Source of the DNA: Lindgomyces ingoldianus
Taxonomy: Eukaryota; Ascomycota; Dothideomycetes; Pleosporales; Lindgomycetaceae
DNA: 64,000 nucleotides
NCBI RefSeq assembly: GCF_010093535.1
Contig: NW_022985165.1
Location: forward strand, 1,211,582-1,275,581
Reading direction: 5' to 3'
Shown here: positions 37,001-46,715 of the stretch, piece after piece
Layout of the letters: each line of letters opens with the position of its first letter
How positions within the stretch are numbered: position 1 is the stretch's first letter
Position numbers and translations under genes: made by a program
Notes under the pieces: model-generated
Database searches by the model: none
Seen by the model: the letters and a program-made list of their open reading frames with translations, nothing else
Told to the model about the DNA's origin: nothing

Positions 37001-37588
37001 TGTTACAGTCTATAGTTAGACTAGTATAACTCCACTACTAGTGCTCCACAATCTAGCTAGGTTAGAGCAGGATTTGCTTATAGACTAATTAGAAGTTACA
37101 AAAGCAGCGCAGCTGCCTATAGTTATAGAAGAGTGTGTTATCTAGTAAAAGTAGTAGGCTATAAGTCCTAATAAGCTAAGCAAGTTAAGCAAGTTAGTAG
37201 TGTAGCTAACTTAAGAAACTTACCTAACTTGTTCTTAGCACCTCTAAACATGTATATAGTTTTAACCTTAAACAACCTTTAAAAGGTGTGTTTAATGTTT
37301 AGTTTATCTTTTATATAGACTAAGTAGTTTTTAGCTTTCTAAAGAGTTGTAATACTATCTGTATATCTTGCACTATATATACCTCTAACCCTGTCTAACA
37401 GGACTGTTTAACCCAGCCACTATACTGCCGCATAAGGGCAAACTATGATCCAGTTGCTCTACCTCACTCCACTAGCCTAGTAGCCTATACGTAGGACTGT
37501 ACACCCTGCCGTTGGCCCCTTACAACCCGTCCTACCCCATTAGGAATCACACCAACCCGAGTGCTTCTACGAAGCAAGGATTGTAACA
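37001..37588 (+). repeat. 3' LTR of G2 (588 bp)
   Basis: Ends GATTGTAACA and is followed by AACCT. Its last ~200 bp are little mutated while its first half is RIP-mutated, the reverse of the 5' LTR. Confidence 0.9.
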
Positions 37589-37593
37589 AACCT

Positions 37594-37846
37594 CTAAAAG
37601 GCCTTTATATTAGCTCTAACCTTAACCTAGCCCTAACTCTGCCCTGCCCTCTGCTGTACCCCTATTCCCTTATGTATTTAGTTGCACCTTGCCCCTGTAG
37701 CTAGCTTAGTAGTTTTCTAATATCCTTTTGTACAAGGCCTATAGGTGTTAATAGCATTCCCAGGTTCAGAGTCCCCACGCACTCCCATATGCCTCTGAGT
37801 GGATTCCCACCGCATTCGGACCCATTGTCTTGCCTGCGCCGTTACA
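37594..37846 (-). repeat. Right LTR of T1, right fragment
   Basis: Continues the LTR cut at 22,942 and ends GCCGTTACA before TTAAG. The outer ~80 bp are nearly unmutated and GC-rich. Confidence 0.87.
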
Positions 37847-39200
37847 TTAAGTACACAGTAGGGAGTCTACTAGAACACATAAATAGTTAGCATAAAGTAG
37901 TAGTCTATTTTCTATCTAATAATAGCAGGGTAGAAGTTTTTACTTCTATGTAAAAAAGGCTTAATTCTTTTAAAGTAATATGTTAATTAATTTTAAAGAA
38001 TTTAAAGACATAACCTAGTCTAGTTCTTTTATAATAGTTAGTAAGGTTACTTAAGTTGTTGTTCAAGTAATATAGTACTAGGCTAATTTCTTATTAATTT
38101 AAAGGTAGAGTTAGTATAGTCTAAGTAAAACTCTTAACTAGTTATTAGTTTAAGCTACTCTTAAATTTTCTACATCTTATTTATAATAGCTAAAGATGTC
38201 TGCCCTAGTGTTATTCTTACTAAGAGTATACTTAATTTAGAAGTAATACTAAGCTAACTTTTTAGCCTAATAAACTTAATAAGCATTTAGCACCTTTATT
38301 ATTATAAAGTACTCTAATAACTAATAATTAGTATATACTAGAGTGCTTATTATTACTAATGTAAGCTTAGCTCTTTATTATTTAAACATAGTAATAATTA
38401 TAAATAGCTTTTTATTATATATTTCCTAGTTTAGCTCTAAACTAGATAAAACCTTACTATAAAATAAAACAAAGCACTAATTTCTATTAGCATGTTTCTA
38501 AGATAGACCTTCTGCTACTACTTTATTAAAAGCGTTAGTTTTAATTTTAGTTTATAACATAAAGTTAAAATAGTAAAGTGTAGGTATACTTAGTAGCATA
38601 GACTTTAGCTTTTTAAAAGCTATATTACACTCTAAAGTCTATATAAAAGAGATAGTAAGACTTTAAAGTGTAATAATTAGTTTTACTACTTAAAAGATTT
38701 TTAGAATAAATTATTAATAAAATCTAGTAAAGCCTAGAAAAGATTTTACACCTATTATAGTAGTAGGCGCCTACTAGTTGCATAGCACCTCTACTTTCTC
38801 TAGGTTAACTTTTAGTTCTTTATTTAAAAGTATATAGCTAAGATACTTTGTTTAAGTAATATAAAATTTACTTTTTTTAATCTCTACTTATAATCTTGCT
38901 TACTATAGCCTTTTGAAAACTTTTTTAATATAGAGGATATAAGTTGCTTTATTTTTAAAGTAGATAAGAATATTATTTAGATAAGTAATGCAGAAGTTGT
39001 TTAGGTAGTTAATTAATATATTATTTATATAGCGCTAGTAAGTTACTAGGCTATTACATAATCTAAAAGGCAGAACTTTACATTTATATGTTCTATATTA
39101 TGTCTAAAAGGTAGTACACTCTTTAAAGCTTAGGTTTATCCTAATCTTATTAAAAGCTGCGTAAATATTAAACTTGGTGAAAATAGCTACCTTTATAGGT
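37847..39200 (-). mobile_element. G3 (part 2): gypsy reverse transcriptase/RNase H relic
   Basis: On the minus strand the segment near 38,800-39,180 reads as a clear gypsy reverse transcriptase: a FTKFNIYAAFNKIRI string (family FTKFDI-AAFNRIR), then KVLPFRLCNSLVTYQ, then YLNNILIY for YLDDILIY at about 38,963-38,983. RNase H follows towards 37,900. The sequence is cut at TAGGT by B2 and continues at 40,998. It is a different gypsy family from G1/G2. Confidence 0.85.
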
Positions 39201-40032
39201 TGTCGGTTGACCTGGGTTTGATTGAACAAACGTACGCCCAAGGGGCGTACTAAGAGGTGAGCAGGCAAAGATCTTCTTATTATTAACTACTACCCTCTCT
39301 CTTTATACAAAGAAAGAGGGCTCTTAAGTACACATAGCCCCTAATGCACAAGCTAGATAGCTAACGTTTTAGGCAACCTAATTTAGCTGTACGCGTGTAC
39401 AGACACAGCTGTACTTATGTACAGACACTAGCAACTTTTTATTTTTATAAATTAAGTTACTTACTTATTACCTTTACTTTAATCTTTATTTTTTTTATAC
39501 TACCTCTTGTATCCTTTCCTCTTCTTTGTACAGGGCTAATTATGTACTGCTAGTTTGCAACACCTGCTAGCTTTTTAGCCTGCGTACAGCATCTCTTTCC
39601 TACTAGATAGATCCTGTGCTTAGCTAGAGCATAGAGAAGCTCTTGCCTAAACGCATAAGATAAGTTATTAAAATCCTGTTATGTCTAGCCTTTAAAGTCT
39701 TTTATAAAGTTAGATAGACTGTACTCTCTTATACACATAAAGATAAGGATATCTGCTACGTACAAGGTTTGTTGTACTTAGAAGGGATTTGTTAACATAT
39801 TAAAACAGTCTACTAGAAGGTTAACCTCCTTTTATAGTATTGTTCTAGACACGTGGGTCATCTCTACTAGTTTATTGTACAAGTATCCTATGACAAGGTA
39901 AGGGGTTGCCAGTTGCTTGTTCGTATGGCTGTTGTCTAGGGGGGGTGGGTGCCGGTTGCGTTTGTACGGCGGTTGTCTGGGTGGTGGTTGAGGGTGGGTG
40001 GTGCTGGTCGTGTGTTCGTACGGCCGTTCTCA

Positions 40033-40056
40033 GGGGGGGGGGGGGGGGGGGGGGGG
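40033..40056 (+). repeat. Homopolymer run of 24 G
   Basis: An uninterrupted G24 tract within B2, next to further G-rich sequence at 39,940-40,030. Length may be unreliable because such runs are error-prone in sequencing. Confidence 0.9.
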
Positions 40057-40089
40057 CTAGTTGACTGTACGGTGGCTCTCAAAGAGCAA

Positions 40090-40740
40090 GCTGTTGTACA
40101 GGGTAGCGGGTTGGCTCCGGGGCGTGCGACGGCTACCAGTCGCAGTAGATGCCTCCTCTGTGTGGCTACGCACGCGGTAGATAGGTGCTGCGGCTGGTTG
40201 GCTGGCTCTTGTACTAGCGGTTGACTCTAAGGGCGTGCGACGGCTACCAGTCGCAGTAGATGCCTCCTCTGTGTGGCTACGCACGCGGTAGATAGGTACT
40301 GCAGCTAGCGAGCTGGCTCTCGTACAGGCGGTTGACTCCGGGGGCATACGACGGCTACCAGTGCAGTAGGTGCCTCCTCTGCGTGGCTACGCACGCGGTA
40401 GATAGATACTGCAGCTAGCGAGCTGGCTCTCGTACAGGCGGTTGACTCCGGGGGCATACGACGGCTACCAGTGCAGTAGGTGCCTCCTCTGCGTGGCTAC
40501 GCACGCGGTAGATAGATACTGCAGCGGCGGGCTGGCTCTTGTACAGGCGGTTAACTCTAGGGGCGCGCACAAGGCTTGTTCACGCCCTCTCTGCGTAGCT
40601 ACGCACGCGGTGGGTGTGAGCGTCTAAGCCCTCTCTATGTGGCTACGCACACAGTGGGAGTAAGCTTCTTGTATAGTAGTAGTTTTATTAATTCTTATAA
40701 ATCTATCTATTAAGAATAATATCCTCTGTGTAGCTACGCA
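40090..40740 (+). repeat. 110-bp tandem array with a GGCTACGCACGCGG core in B2
   Basis: The core recurs at 40,164, 40,275, 40,385 and 40,495 (spacing 111, 110, 110), then in diverged form near 40,597, 40,645 and 40,733. The units include CGACGGCTACCAGT and TGCCTCCTCTG. Related cores, on the other strand, occur in B1 at 34,170-34,440. GC content is far above the surrounding relics. Open frames across it are by-products of the repeat. Confidence 0.85.
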
Positions 40741-40997
40741 TATAGTAAATAGTTTATTAATAGACTAATTAGTGTTAGTTAACCTAGGTTTAATTAAACA
40801 AATGTACACCTAAAGAGTGTACTAAGAGGTAAGTAAGTAAAAAAAAAATTATTATTAACTACTGCCCTTTTTTTGTATAAAGAAAGAGGGCTTTTAAGTA
40901 CCTATAGCCCCTAACGCACAGGCTAGATAGCTAACGTTTGAGGCAACCTAATTCAGCTGTACGCGTGTACAGACGCAGCTGTACTTACGTACAGACA

Positions 40998-42590
40998 TAG
41001 GTCTTAATAAAAGTTTATTTATACATAGTATTAGATACGTATCTTTATAAGTAATAGTATTAAGTTTATAGTAATTAACATAAATACATAAGTTGCTATT
41101 TAATTTCTGTACATAAAGGATAAAAAATGTAAAAGGGCTTTAACTTTACTTAATAAAGCTATATTTTAGATTATTTATAATATATTTCTTTATTACCTCT
41201 AGTTCCTTAATGTTCTGTTTGTACAAAGAGCTGTAACTATTAAAAAAAAGTTTTATAAGGATAATCTTATAGTTATATAAGTAATGTGCTAGTAATTAGT
41301 AAGCTATAGTGTAGCTAAATACATCTTAGTACTAATAGTATTTAGATAGTAATTAGAAGTTTACTAATACTTTAGTTTTATAACTATTATTTAATAGTAA
41401 AGCTTACTTATCTTTAATTAAATGCTTAATTTTATAAATAAAAGTTAAAAAGAACTTATTTTTTTTATGTTAAAATAAAAAGCATTTACTAAAATAAAGG
41501 TAATAAAAAGAAAATAGATGTCTTTTAGACCTATTCTAGACATCTTAATAGATAAGTAGATAGATAATTAGAGTGTCTTTAGACTATAGATAATAAAAGA
41601 GCAGTATAATTTTAGTAGCCTTAGTAAACCCTTAATGCAGTAGATTGTTAAGCTATATAACTACTAAATATAGTTCTTTTTTATAGTATGTTGTGTTGTC
41701 TAACATCTAACTCTACTTCTTTATTACACGTAGGCTAGTTTAATTGCATAAGCAAAAGTAGTAAAAGTTTATAAGTAGTAAAATACTTACTAAGCTATAT
41801 AATTTAATTCTTCTTTATATCTAGTTAAAGTTTAAAATAATATAACTATTTAATGCTAATAATATAATCTTGTAAGCTAAGGTTTATAATAATAAAAGAG
41901 TAGTTTTAGATGCTTCTACTATTAATTTACATATGCAGGCAGATATACTAGTAGACAGGAACTTAGATTTAGTCTTAAAAGCTCTTAACTATAACTTTAA
42001 AAAGTAAATGTTAGATAAAAATATAAAAGTATTAAAATAAAAACTTAGTAGTTATTAAGTTAATAAATAAAAAACTATATACACTAGTAATAACTAAAAG
42101 ATTTAATTAAACTCTAATGCCTTTTAAGTATAAAATAGTAGAGACTTAAAAATGTTTTTTTTAAATAAGTGTAATAAGTTAATATTTACTAACTTATACT
42201 TATTTAAGCTTAAAATAAAAAGTTTTTTTAAGCTTTTTTATTTTTTATTTAAGAAAAGTTTAGCTTATAATTATTTATATCTATAAACTTTTTTTAATTT
42301 TTATTACTCTACCTTAATTTTTTATACTTTAGAGATAAGATAATTACTAGTAAAATGTTTTAGTTTACTATAATTATAATAGTTACTAGAAGTTGTCTGT
42401 CTTTTAGAGGCAGGTGTCTAGCTAGGTTAACAGTAGGTAGCAGGGGTGGACTAGGGTACTAACATAGGTGCAGGTTGTAGTGCACTAGAATAGTATACTG
42501 TCTTTAATATATTACTAGAAACCTTTTAAAATTAATTTATAATAAGTTTAGTATTAAAACATTAAGTGTTGTTAATAGTTTACTTTAAAA
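40998..42590 (-). mobile_element. G3 (part 3): gypsy gag to early reverse transcriptase relic
   Basis: On the minus strand the region next to B2 (41,003-41,110) reads as the reverse transcriptase entry (family pattern [22 protein letters not shown], here with Asp to Asn and Pro to Leu changes). Around 42,360-42,400 a degenerate zinc knuckle reads YYNYSKLKHF for CYNCGKLGHF, and a proline-rich stretch lies at 42,420-42,500. Between them are the protease region and linker, too mutated to delimit. The front of gag is missing where T2 begins; that edge is approximate. Confidence 0.75.
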
Positions 42591-42599
42591 TAGTAAAAG

Positions 42600-44080
42600 T
42601 GTTTCTTTTTTCTATATTATAAGCTATTAAGTAGGCTACTATTATCTTAAAAAAGCCTTTTTAAGTATGTTTAAAACCTAAGTTTAGTACTTTTAGGCTA
42701 AGCAGTATCTTCTTTTATAGGTAAAAGAACTATTTTAACTTTAATATAAACTTTTTAATAGTAGCACTAATTAAGTAAGCTTTAAAAGTAAAAAACTCTT
42801 TTTTTTTACTTATTCTTAAAGTTTAAAACGCCTGTTACGCCTCTATTTTTTTATTACTAGTAATAAAGTAAGTTTATAAAAGCTTAATTATTTTTTTTAT
42901 ATTTTTAAACTAAAAGTTATCTAATTTAGCTAAGTATCTAGGCTCTAGATATTCCTTTGCAATACTAGCAGTGTGTCTCTATACTAACACTATGCGTATA
43001 CGCTTACTCTAGTAGTAATCTAAATTAATATTAAGTTTATTTATAATAAAAGCTTACTATTATTTAAATATAAGTTTTTTACTATTTATAAAGTTTTTAA
43101 TCTTAAGTATGCATTTAGTAAGGTAACTTTAAAAAAGCTTAAAAGTGCTTAAAAAGTCTTTAACTATTAGTGTAGTAAAAGTAATTTAAAGTATTATTAA
43201 AAGTAATTTAGTAGTTAGTAAAAGTTAATTAAGACTAATAGTTTTTAATTTAGTTAGCTACTTAATTTATACTTTTAATTAAGTAACTTAGTTTTCTAAA
43301 GCTATAATACTAAAGTTTAACTTTAAATTTAGTAGGTTTTTAGCTTTAAGTCTTATAAAAAAAAGTTTAGCTATTAAAGTTAGTAGTTATTTAGCTTTAG
43401 TAGTAAGCATTTTACTTTAGCTATAACTAAAGCGTGTTGTAAGCTTTATACTAAGGTCTAAAAGTAGTTAAAAGTTAGGTATTAGTAGTTATCTTTAATT
43501 CTAATAAGTTTTTAGTAGTCTTTAAGTTTTTACCTTAGTACACTTTTTATAACTTTTCTAAAAGTAATCTTAATTATAAAAGATAAAAAGTTCTAAACTT
43601 AAAAGCTTTAGTTAATAAAAAGTTTTTAAAATTTTATTTATAATAACTAAATAATTTAATATAATAGTGTGTAAAAACTTTCACTTAAACTAAATTAAAC
43701 ACTTTTTAAAGTTAGATATAGTTAAATAAATAATTAATATAATATTATTAATAAAGCTATTACTAGTAAAAGTAAGTTTTCTAATATAATGTAACAGCAT
43801 AGGTAAGATAATAGGTCTAAATGCAGTAGAAATCTACTTAGAAGTATATAGAAGTGCGTGGGGACTTAGAATCTAGGAATATCTATTAACACCTATAGGC
43901 CTTGTATAAAGGATATTAGAAAACTACTAAGCTAGCTAAGGGGAGAGGTGCGACTAAATACTTAGGTGAATAGGGGTAACTGCGGGGGACAGGGTCGAGT
44001 CATGATCGGGGCCGATACGGGGACCCTTCGGATAGGATCCGAGCGACCTGACGATGGAACGATTCGTGAGAATCGTTACA
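42600..44080 (+). mobile_element. T2: partial T element ending at the compartment border
   Basis: 42,600-43,789 is the reverse complement of the T1 interior (19,579-20,742), with many transitions. 43,790-44,080 is a 291-bp T LTR that starts TGTAACAGC and ends GAATCGTTACA. The other LTR is missing. The last ~80 bp of the LTR are nearly unmutated, and at 44,081 base composition changes at once to that of the gene region. Confidence 0.82.
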
Positions 44081-44589
44081 GCTAACACCTGCTTGTTATT
44101 TCAAAGTCTTTCTCTTCTAGATTGTCTCTAGTATTCTAATTGTCATGCCACTTAGAATAATTATCGAGCGCTTTTTCACTTAGAACTTTGTTGTTTGGCA
44201 TAATTGTTGGAAGGGTCTTGAGAAACAAAGCAGCGTGCTCCTTATAGGATCTAATTGAATGGTCCAGGAATAGGGTTCCTCTTGGTGGCTCACATTCAGA
44301 CGCACATATTGCCTCACAACTATGCCTCCGCTTTAGGTCCAAAACAATCCAATGATCCGCCTGATAAAGGACCCCACTTGAAAAGTAATGTACTCTGGTT
44401 CTGTTTTAGGTTGATCATGGTACTGGTATGGAGACCTCAGTACAGTTCTTTGCAGATTCGGTATCTGGATTTTGCACGCTGCTCGACATTCTCCCGCTGG
44501 CGCTTTAATTCTAGCTACATAATGCATCTATTACGCGCCGATAAAGAATAACGTAGATTATACAACTAATAACCGGTCCGAAACACTTA
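44081..44589. other. Intergenic, no recognised feature
   Basis: Base-balanced DNA between the T2 LTR and the SAT4-like gene. Short open frames occur on both strands (for example 44,136-44,342 minus) but have no recognisable domain and overlap each other. Confidence 0.5.
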
Positions 44590-45849
44590 TTAAACAAATT
44601 GCGCCTCGATTCTCTTCGCTGCCCGGAAAACATCCATACTCGAATCAAAGTCCCAATCGCTATGGCTTGACTTAGGCGGAACAGGGGGTCTTAAACTCTC
44701 GGTAAACGAAACATCCATTCTGGTCTCTTTCGTGATCGACATCTCCGTTCCATTACTACCGTGTGTCGCTGCGTCGCTTTTGCCAGTGTACCCATTCACC
44801 TCCCTAGTCCTACTGCGCTGCGATCGACTTATTAGCGGCTTCAATGTAGGTAGGGAAGCGCAGATGATGCTCGTGTTTACTTCGACCATCGACCAGATGT
44901 TGATGGGAAGGCTATCGTAGAATGGATCTTTGGACTCGGTGAAGATGTGCAAGAAGCTGAGGCGAGTAATCGCAGCGGCAATACTGAAGATGCCCAGGCC
45001 GAAGATGGCGATCAGAGAGAGCTTTTCGTGCCATGGTCGAGCGATGCGGGTTACGATTTGGTATGGGAGGATGAGGATCCAGATGTCGGTAACGATGTGA
45101 AAGACGGACGCGACTAGACGAATCAGATCGAACCGTGCCATGATAGTGGGGTCATACAGTGATAGAATATGTTCGTGTTGATACATTTCCCATTCACAGC
45201 ACCGGTAAAGTCCCACAGCTTGTTCATCGGAACGCATTGCCCAATCGTCACCGCGGTCACGACGACTTGGAATACTACGACTAGTACTAGAGTATACTGG
45301 CAAAGCTGCTCAAAGGTCCTGCGCACCGCTACCCAGGTATGTTAGCCATGTTATGTCAATGCAGACAGGGAGAAGAATACCGAGGCGGAGGTAGAAGCAC
45401 AAGATGGAGACTTTGATCATGGTGAGCGTCATCTTGTAAGTCACCACGATGGCGGTCGTGATCTGAAAAGCTGGTTAGACGACCACTTATCTGTGAATTG
45501 AAGAGCTGCACGTACCTTAAGGATGCCTTGCATGTCACTCACGCTCAGCTGTGCTCCGCTAAACCCAGCCTTGAACGACTTCGCCCCGATCAACACTTCT
45601 AACAGATATGCAAACGAAAAGACCATTGTCGTGACCATAGCCCAGTCATCGGCAAACAGGCGACCCACAATTAGGGAACGAGTGAAGAGACGAAAACCAA
45701 CGACAATAGCTGTCATCGTCAGCACAGTCAGCGAAGCATCATTGGGTCAAGTTACCTCCTATGGATGTCATAGCGATCGAAATCCCTACCATCATATTTT
45801 GCCGCGCCTGCTCTGCTCCAATCTGATACTTCGGGTCGTTTTGAGCCAT
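44590..45849 (-). CDS. SAT4-like (fungal rhodopsin-fold) integral membrane protein, 5 exons, 354 aa
   Basis: Proposed exons on the minus strand: 45,849-45,756, 45,709-45,516, 45,462-45,381, 45,328-45,158, 45,113-44,590. Introns are 44-53 nt, all GT-AG, and join to an uninterrupted 354-residue frame. The product has about seven hydrophobic segments, the ADDWAM motif near residue 52 that follows the second segment in this family, paired cysteines in QCVPMNKLWDF and GKCINTN, and the HIVTDIWILILP block before the sixth segment. The hydrophilic C-terminus (~100 residues) is typical. The family (Pfam fungal rhodopsin domain, formerly SAT4) is large and mostly uncharacterised; a plasma-membrane sensor or cluster-associated role is only inference. 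An in-frame ATG at 45,861 is an alternative start. It is the first intact gene beside the repeat block and shows no RIP damage. Confidence 0.82.
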
Positions 45850-45861
45850 AATGCTGACCAT

Positions 45862-46715
45862 CAGATCAACGAAATGCAATTTGTGAGAGTTTGGGCGAAC
45901 GATTCGATAAACGGCAAAGTAAAAGAATACCACCTTCCTGCGCAGTTATGCAGGGTCCAATGGAAATATACTGTACACATGAATTTATTCCTGAAGGTGT
46001 GTCCGGTAGCCTTGGCTGCAACATGAGGAAAGTTTTGTGGCATCCGTCTCATCCCCGCATGTTTTTCTGACCCGATACCATCCTGATGGGTGCGCCCGTG
46101 CATTTCAAACACATTGGGTATGTGATCGCTGAAAAATCGCAACCTTGTGGACACCAAACAGGTGACGGAGTTCCCATGAGTTTCGAAATGGCGAGTATTG
46201 TCCACGTGTGCCCCCTCCTTTGTTTCGACCCAATGGCGGCTAACGACAGATTGGGAATAGCGCACAGAGGCTCAAACAATTCTCTGACAGGAACTGCGAT
46301 GGCAACAATCATGCACGACCTAACCCTAACGGAGGAGAATCACCGCGATTGAAAGGTATAGCCCGAGTCTTGTCAATCAAATTTTATGTGTGGAAGAATA
46401 GGAGAACATTGATATGGAGGAATCGGCATGGAAAGGACGGAGAATCTTAGGATCTTGTGGATGCAAGTGGATGTGTATAGAAAATTAAAAGTGACACCTG
46501 CGCTTCAATTGCGTTGAGAATCAGCCTTATTATTACGAGCGGTGCATTCCAGGGTTCGGGAATGAACGGCAATAACAGCTGGCCACAGGAGATAAGGATA
46601 CAAAAGCCATTGGGTTGAACCAACAGGTAAATGATATGGTCTACCGACGATCATATCGTTTTCCGAACAAGCTCGTGAACACTCGCCACCAGACATACTC
46701 CAAAACTCTCTTATC
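45862..46715. other. Intergenic, no recognised feature
   Basis: Separates the SAT4-like gene from the MetE-like gene. Overlapping open frames of 80-134 codons on both strands have no recognisable domain. A two-unit telomere-like CCTAACCCTAAC occurs near 46,319, too short to mean much. Confidence 0.45.

Larger units (their letters stand above)
22943..37588 (+). mobile_element. G2: Ty3/gypsy retrotransposon carrying six nested insertions
   Basis: Two 588-bp LTRs (22,943-23,530 and 37,001-37,588) begin TGTTACAGTC and end with TAACA; AACCT flanks the whole unit. Subtracting A4, C1, U, S2, C2 and B1 with their duplications leaves about 7.7 kb, a normal gypsy length. Plus-strand order: gag (about 23,590-26,230, with degenerate zinc-knuckle-like blocks), protease (about 28,180-29,400), reverse transcriptase (29,700-30,560, YLDN at ~30,278), RNase H (31,150-31,560), integrase finger (~31,785), integrase core and C-terminus (35,460-36,060). 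Reverse transcriptase before integrase marks it as gypsy. Stops in every frame exclude function. The N gap in B1 makes the true length uncertain. Confidence 0.88.
19217..37846 (-). mobile_element. T1: non-autonomous LTR retrotransposon, split by D and by G2
   Basis: The left LTR (19,217-19,578) is 362 bp. The right LTR is in two parts, 22,834-22,942 and 37,594-37,846, which also sum to 362 bp. Target duplication TTAAG is present at 19,212-19,216 and 37,847-37,851. After subtracting nested D (with TA) and G2 (with AACCT), T1 is 2,137 bp with a 1.4 kb interior. No gag, protease, integrase or reverse transcriptase motif can be read there, so it is called non-autonomous (LARD/TRIM-like). Orientation follows the LTRs, which face opposite to the solo copy at 15,846. 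A second, partial copy (T2) borders the gene compartment. Confidence 0.85.
39201..40997 (-). mobile_element. B2: short LTR element with gag-like remnant and GC-rich tandem array
   Basis: LTRs at 39,201-39,427 (227 bp) and 40,773-40,997 (225 bp), duplication TAGGT on both sides, total 1,797 bp. The minus strand at about 39,430-39,862 has a nearly open frame (few stops) of ~140 codons, with a segment reading NFIKDFKG followed by ALAKHRIYLVGKR; it resembles a gag-type protein in layout but I cannot place it. The rest is a tandem array and a G24 run. No pol motif is present, so it is non-autonomous. Confidence 0.82.

Noticed and set aside
39949..40627. Gly/Val- and Arg/Ser-rich open frames of 61-96 codons
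   Set aside because: They cross the G24 run and the 110-bp array of B2. Repetition on both strands shows they are by-products.
45523..46352. Frames of 88-167 codons on both strands upstream of and across the SAT4-like gene
   Set aside because: They are antisense or frame shadows of the spliced gene or unsupported intergenic frames without domains.
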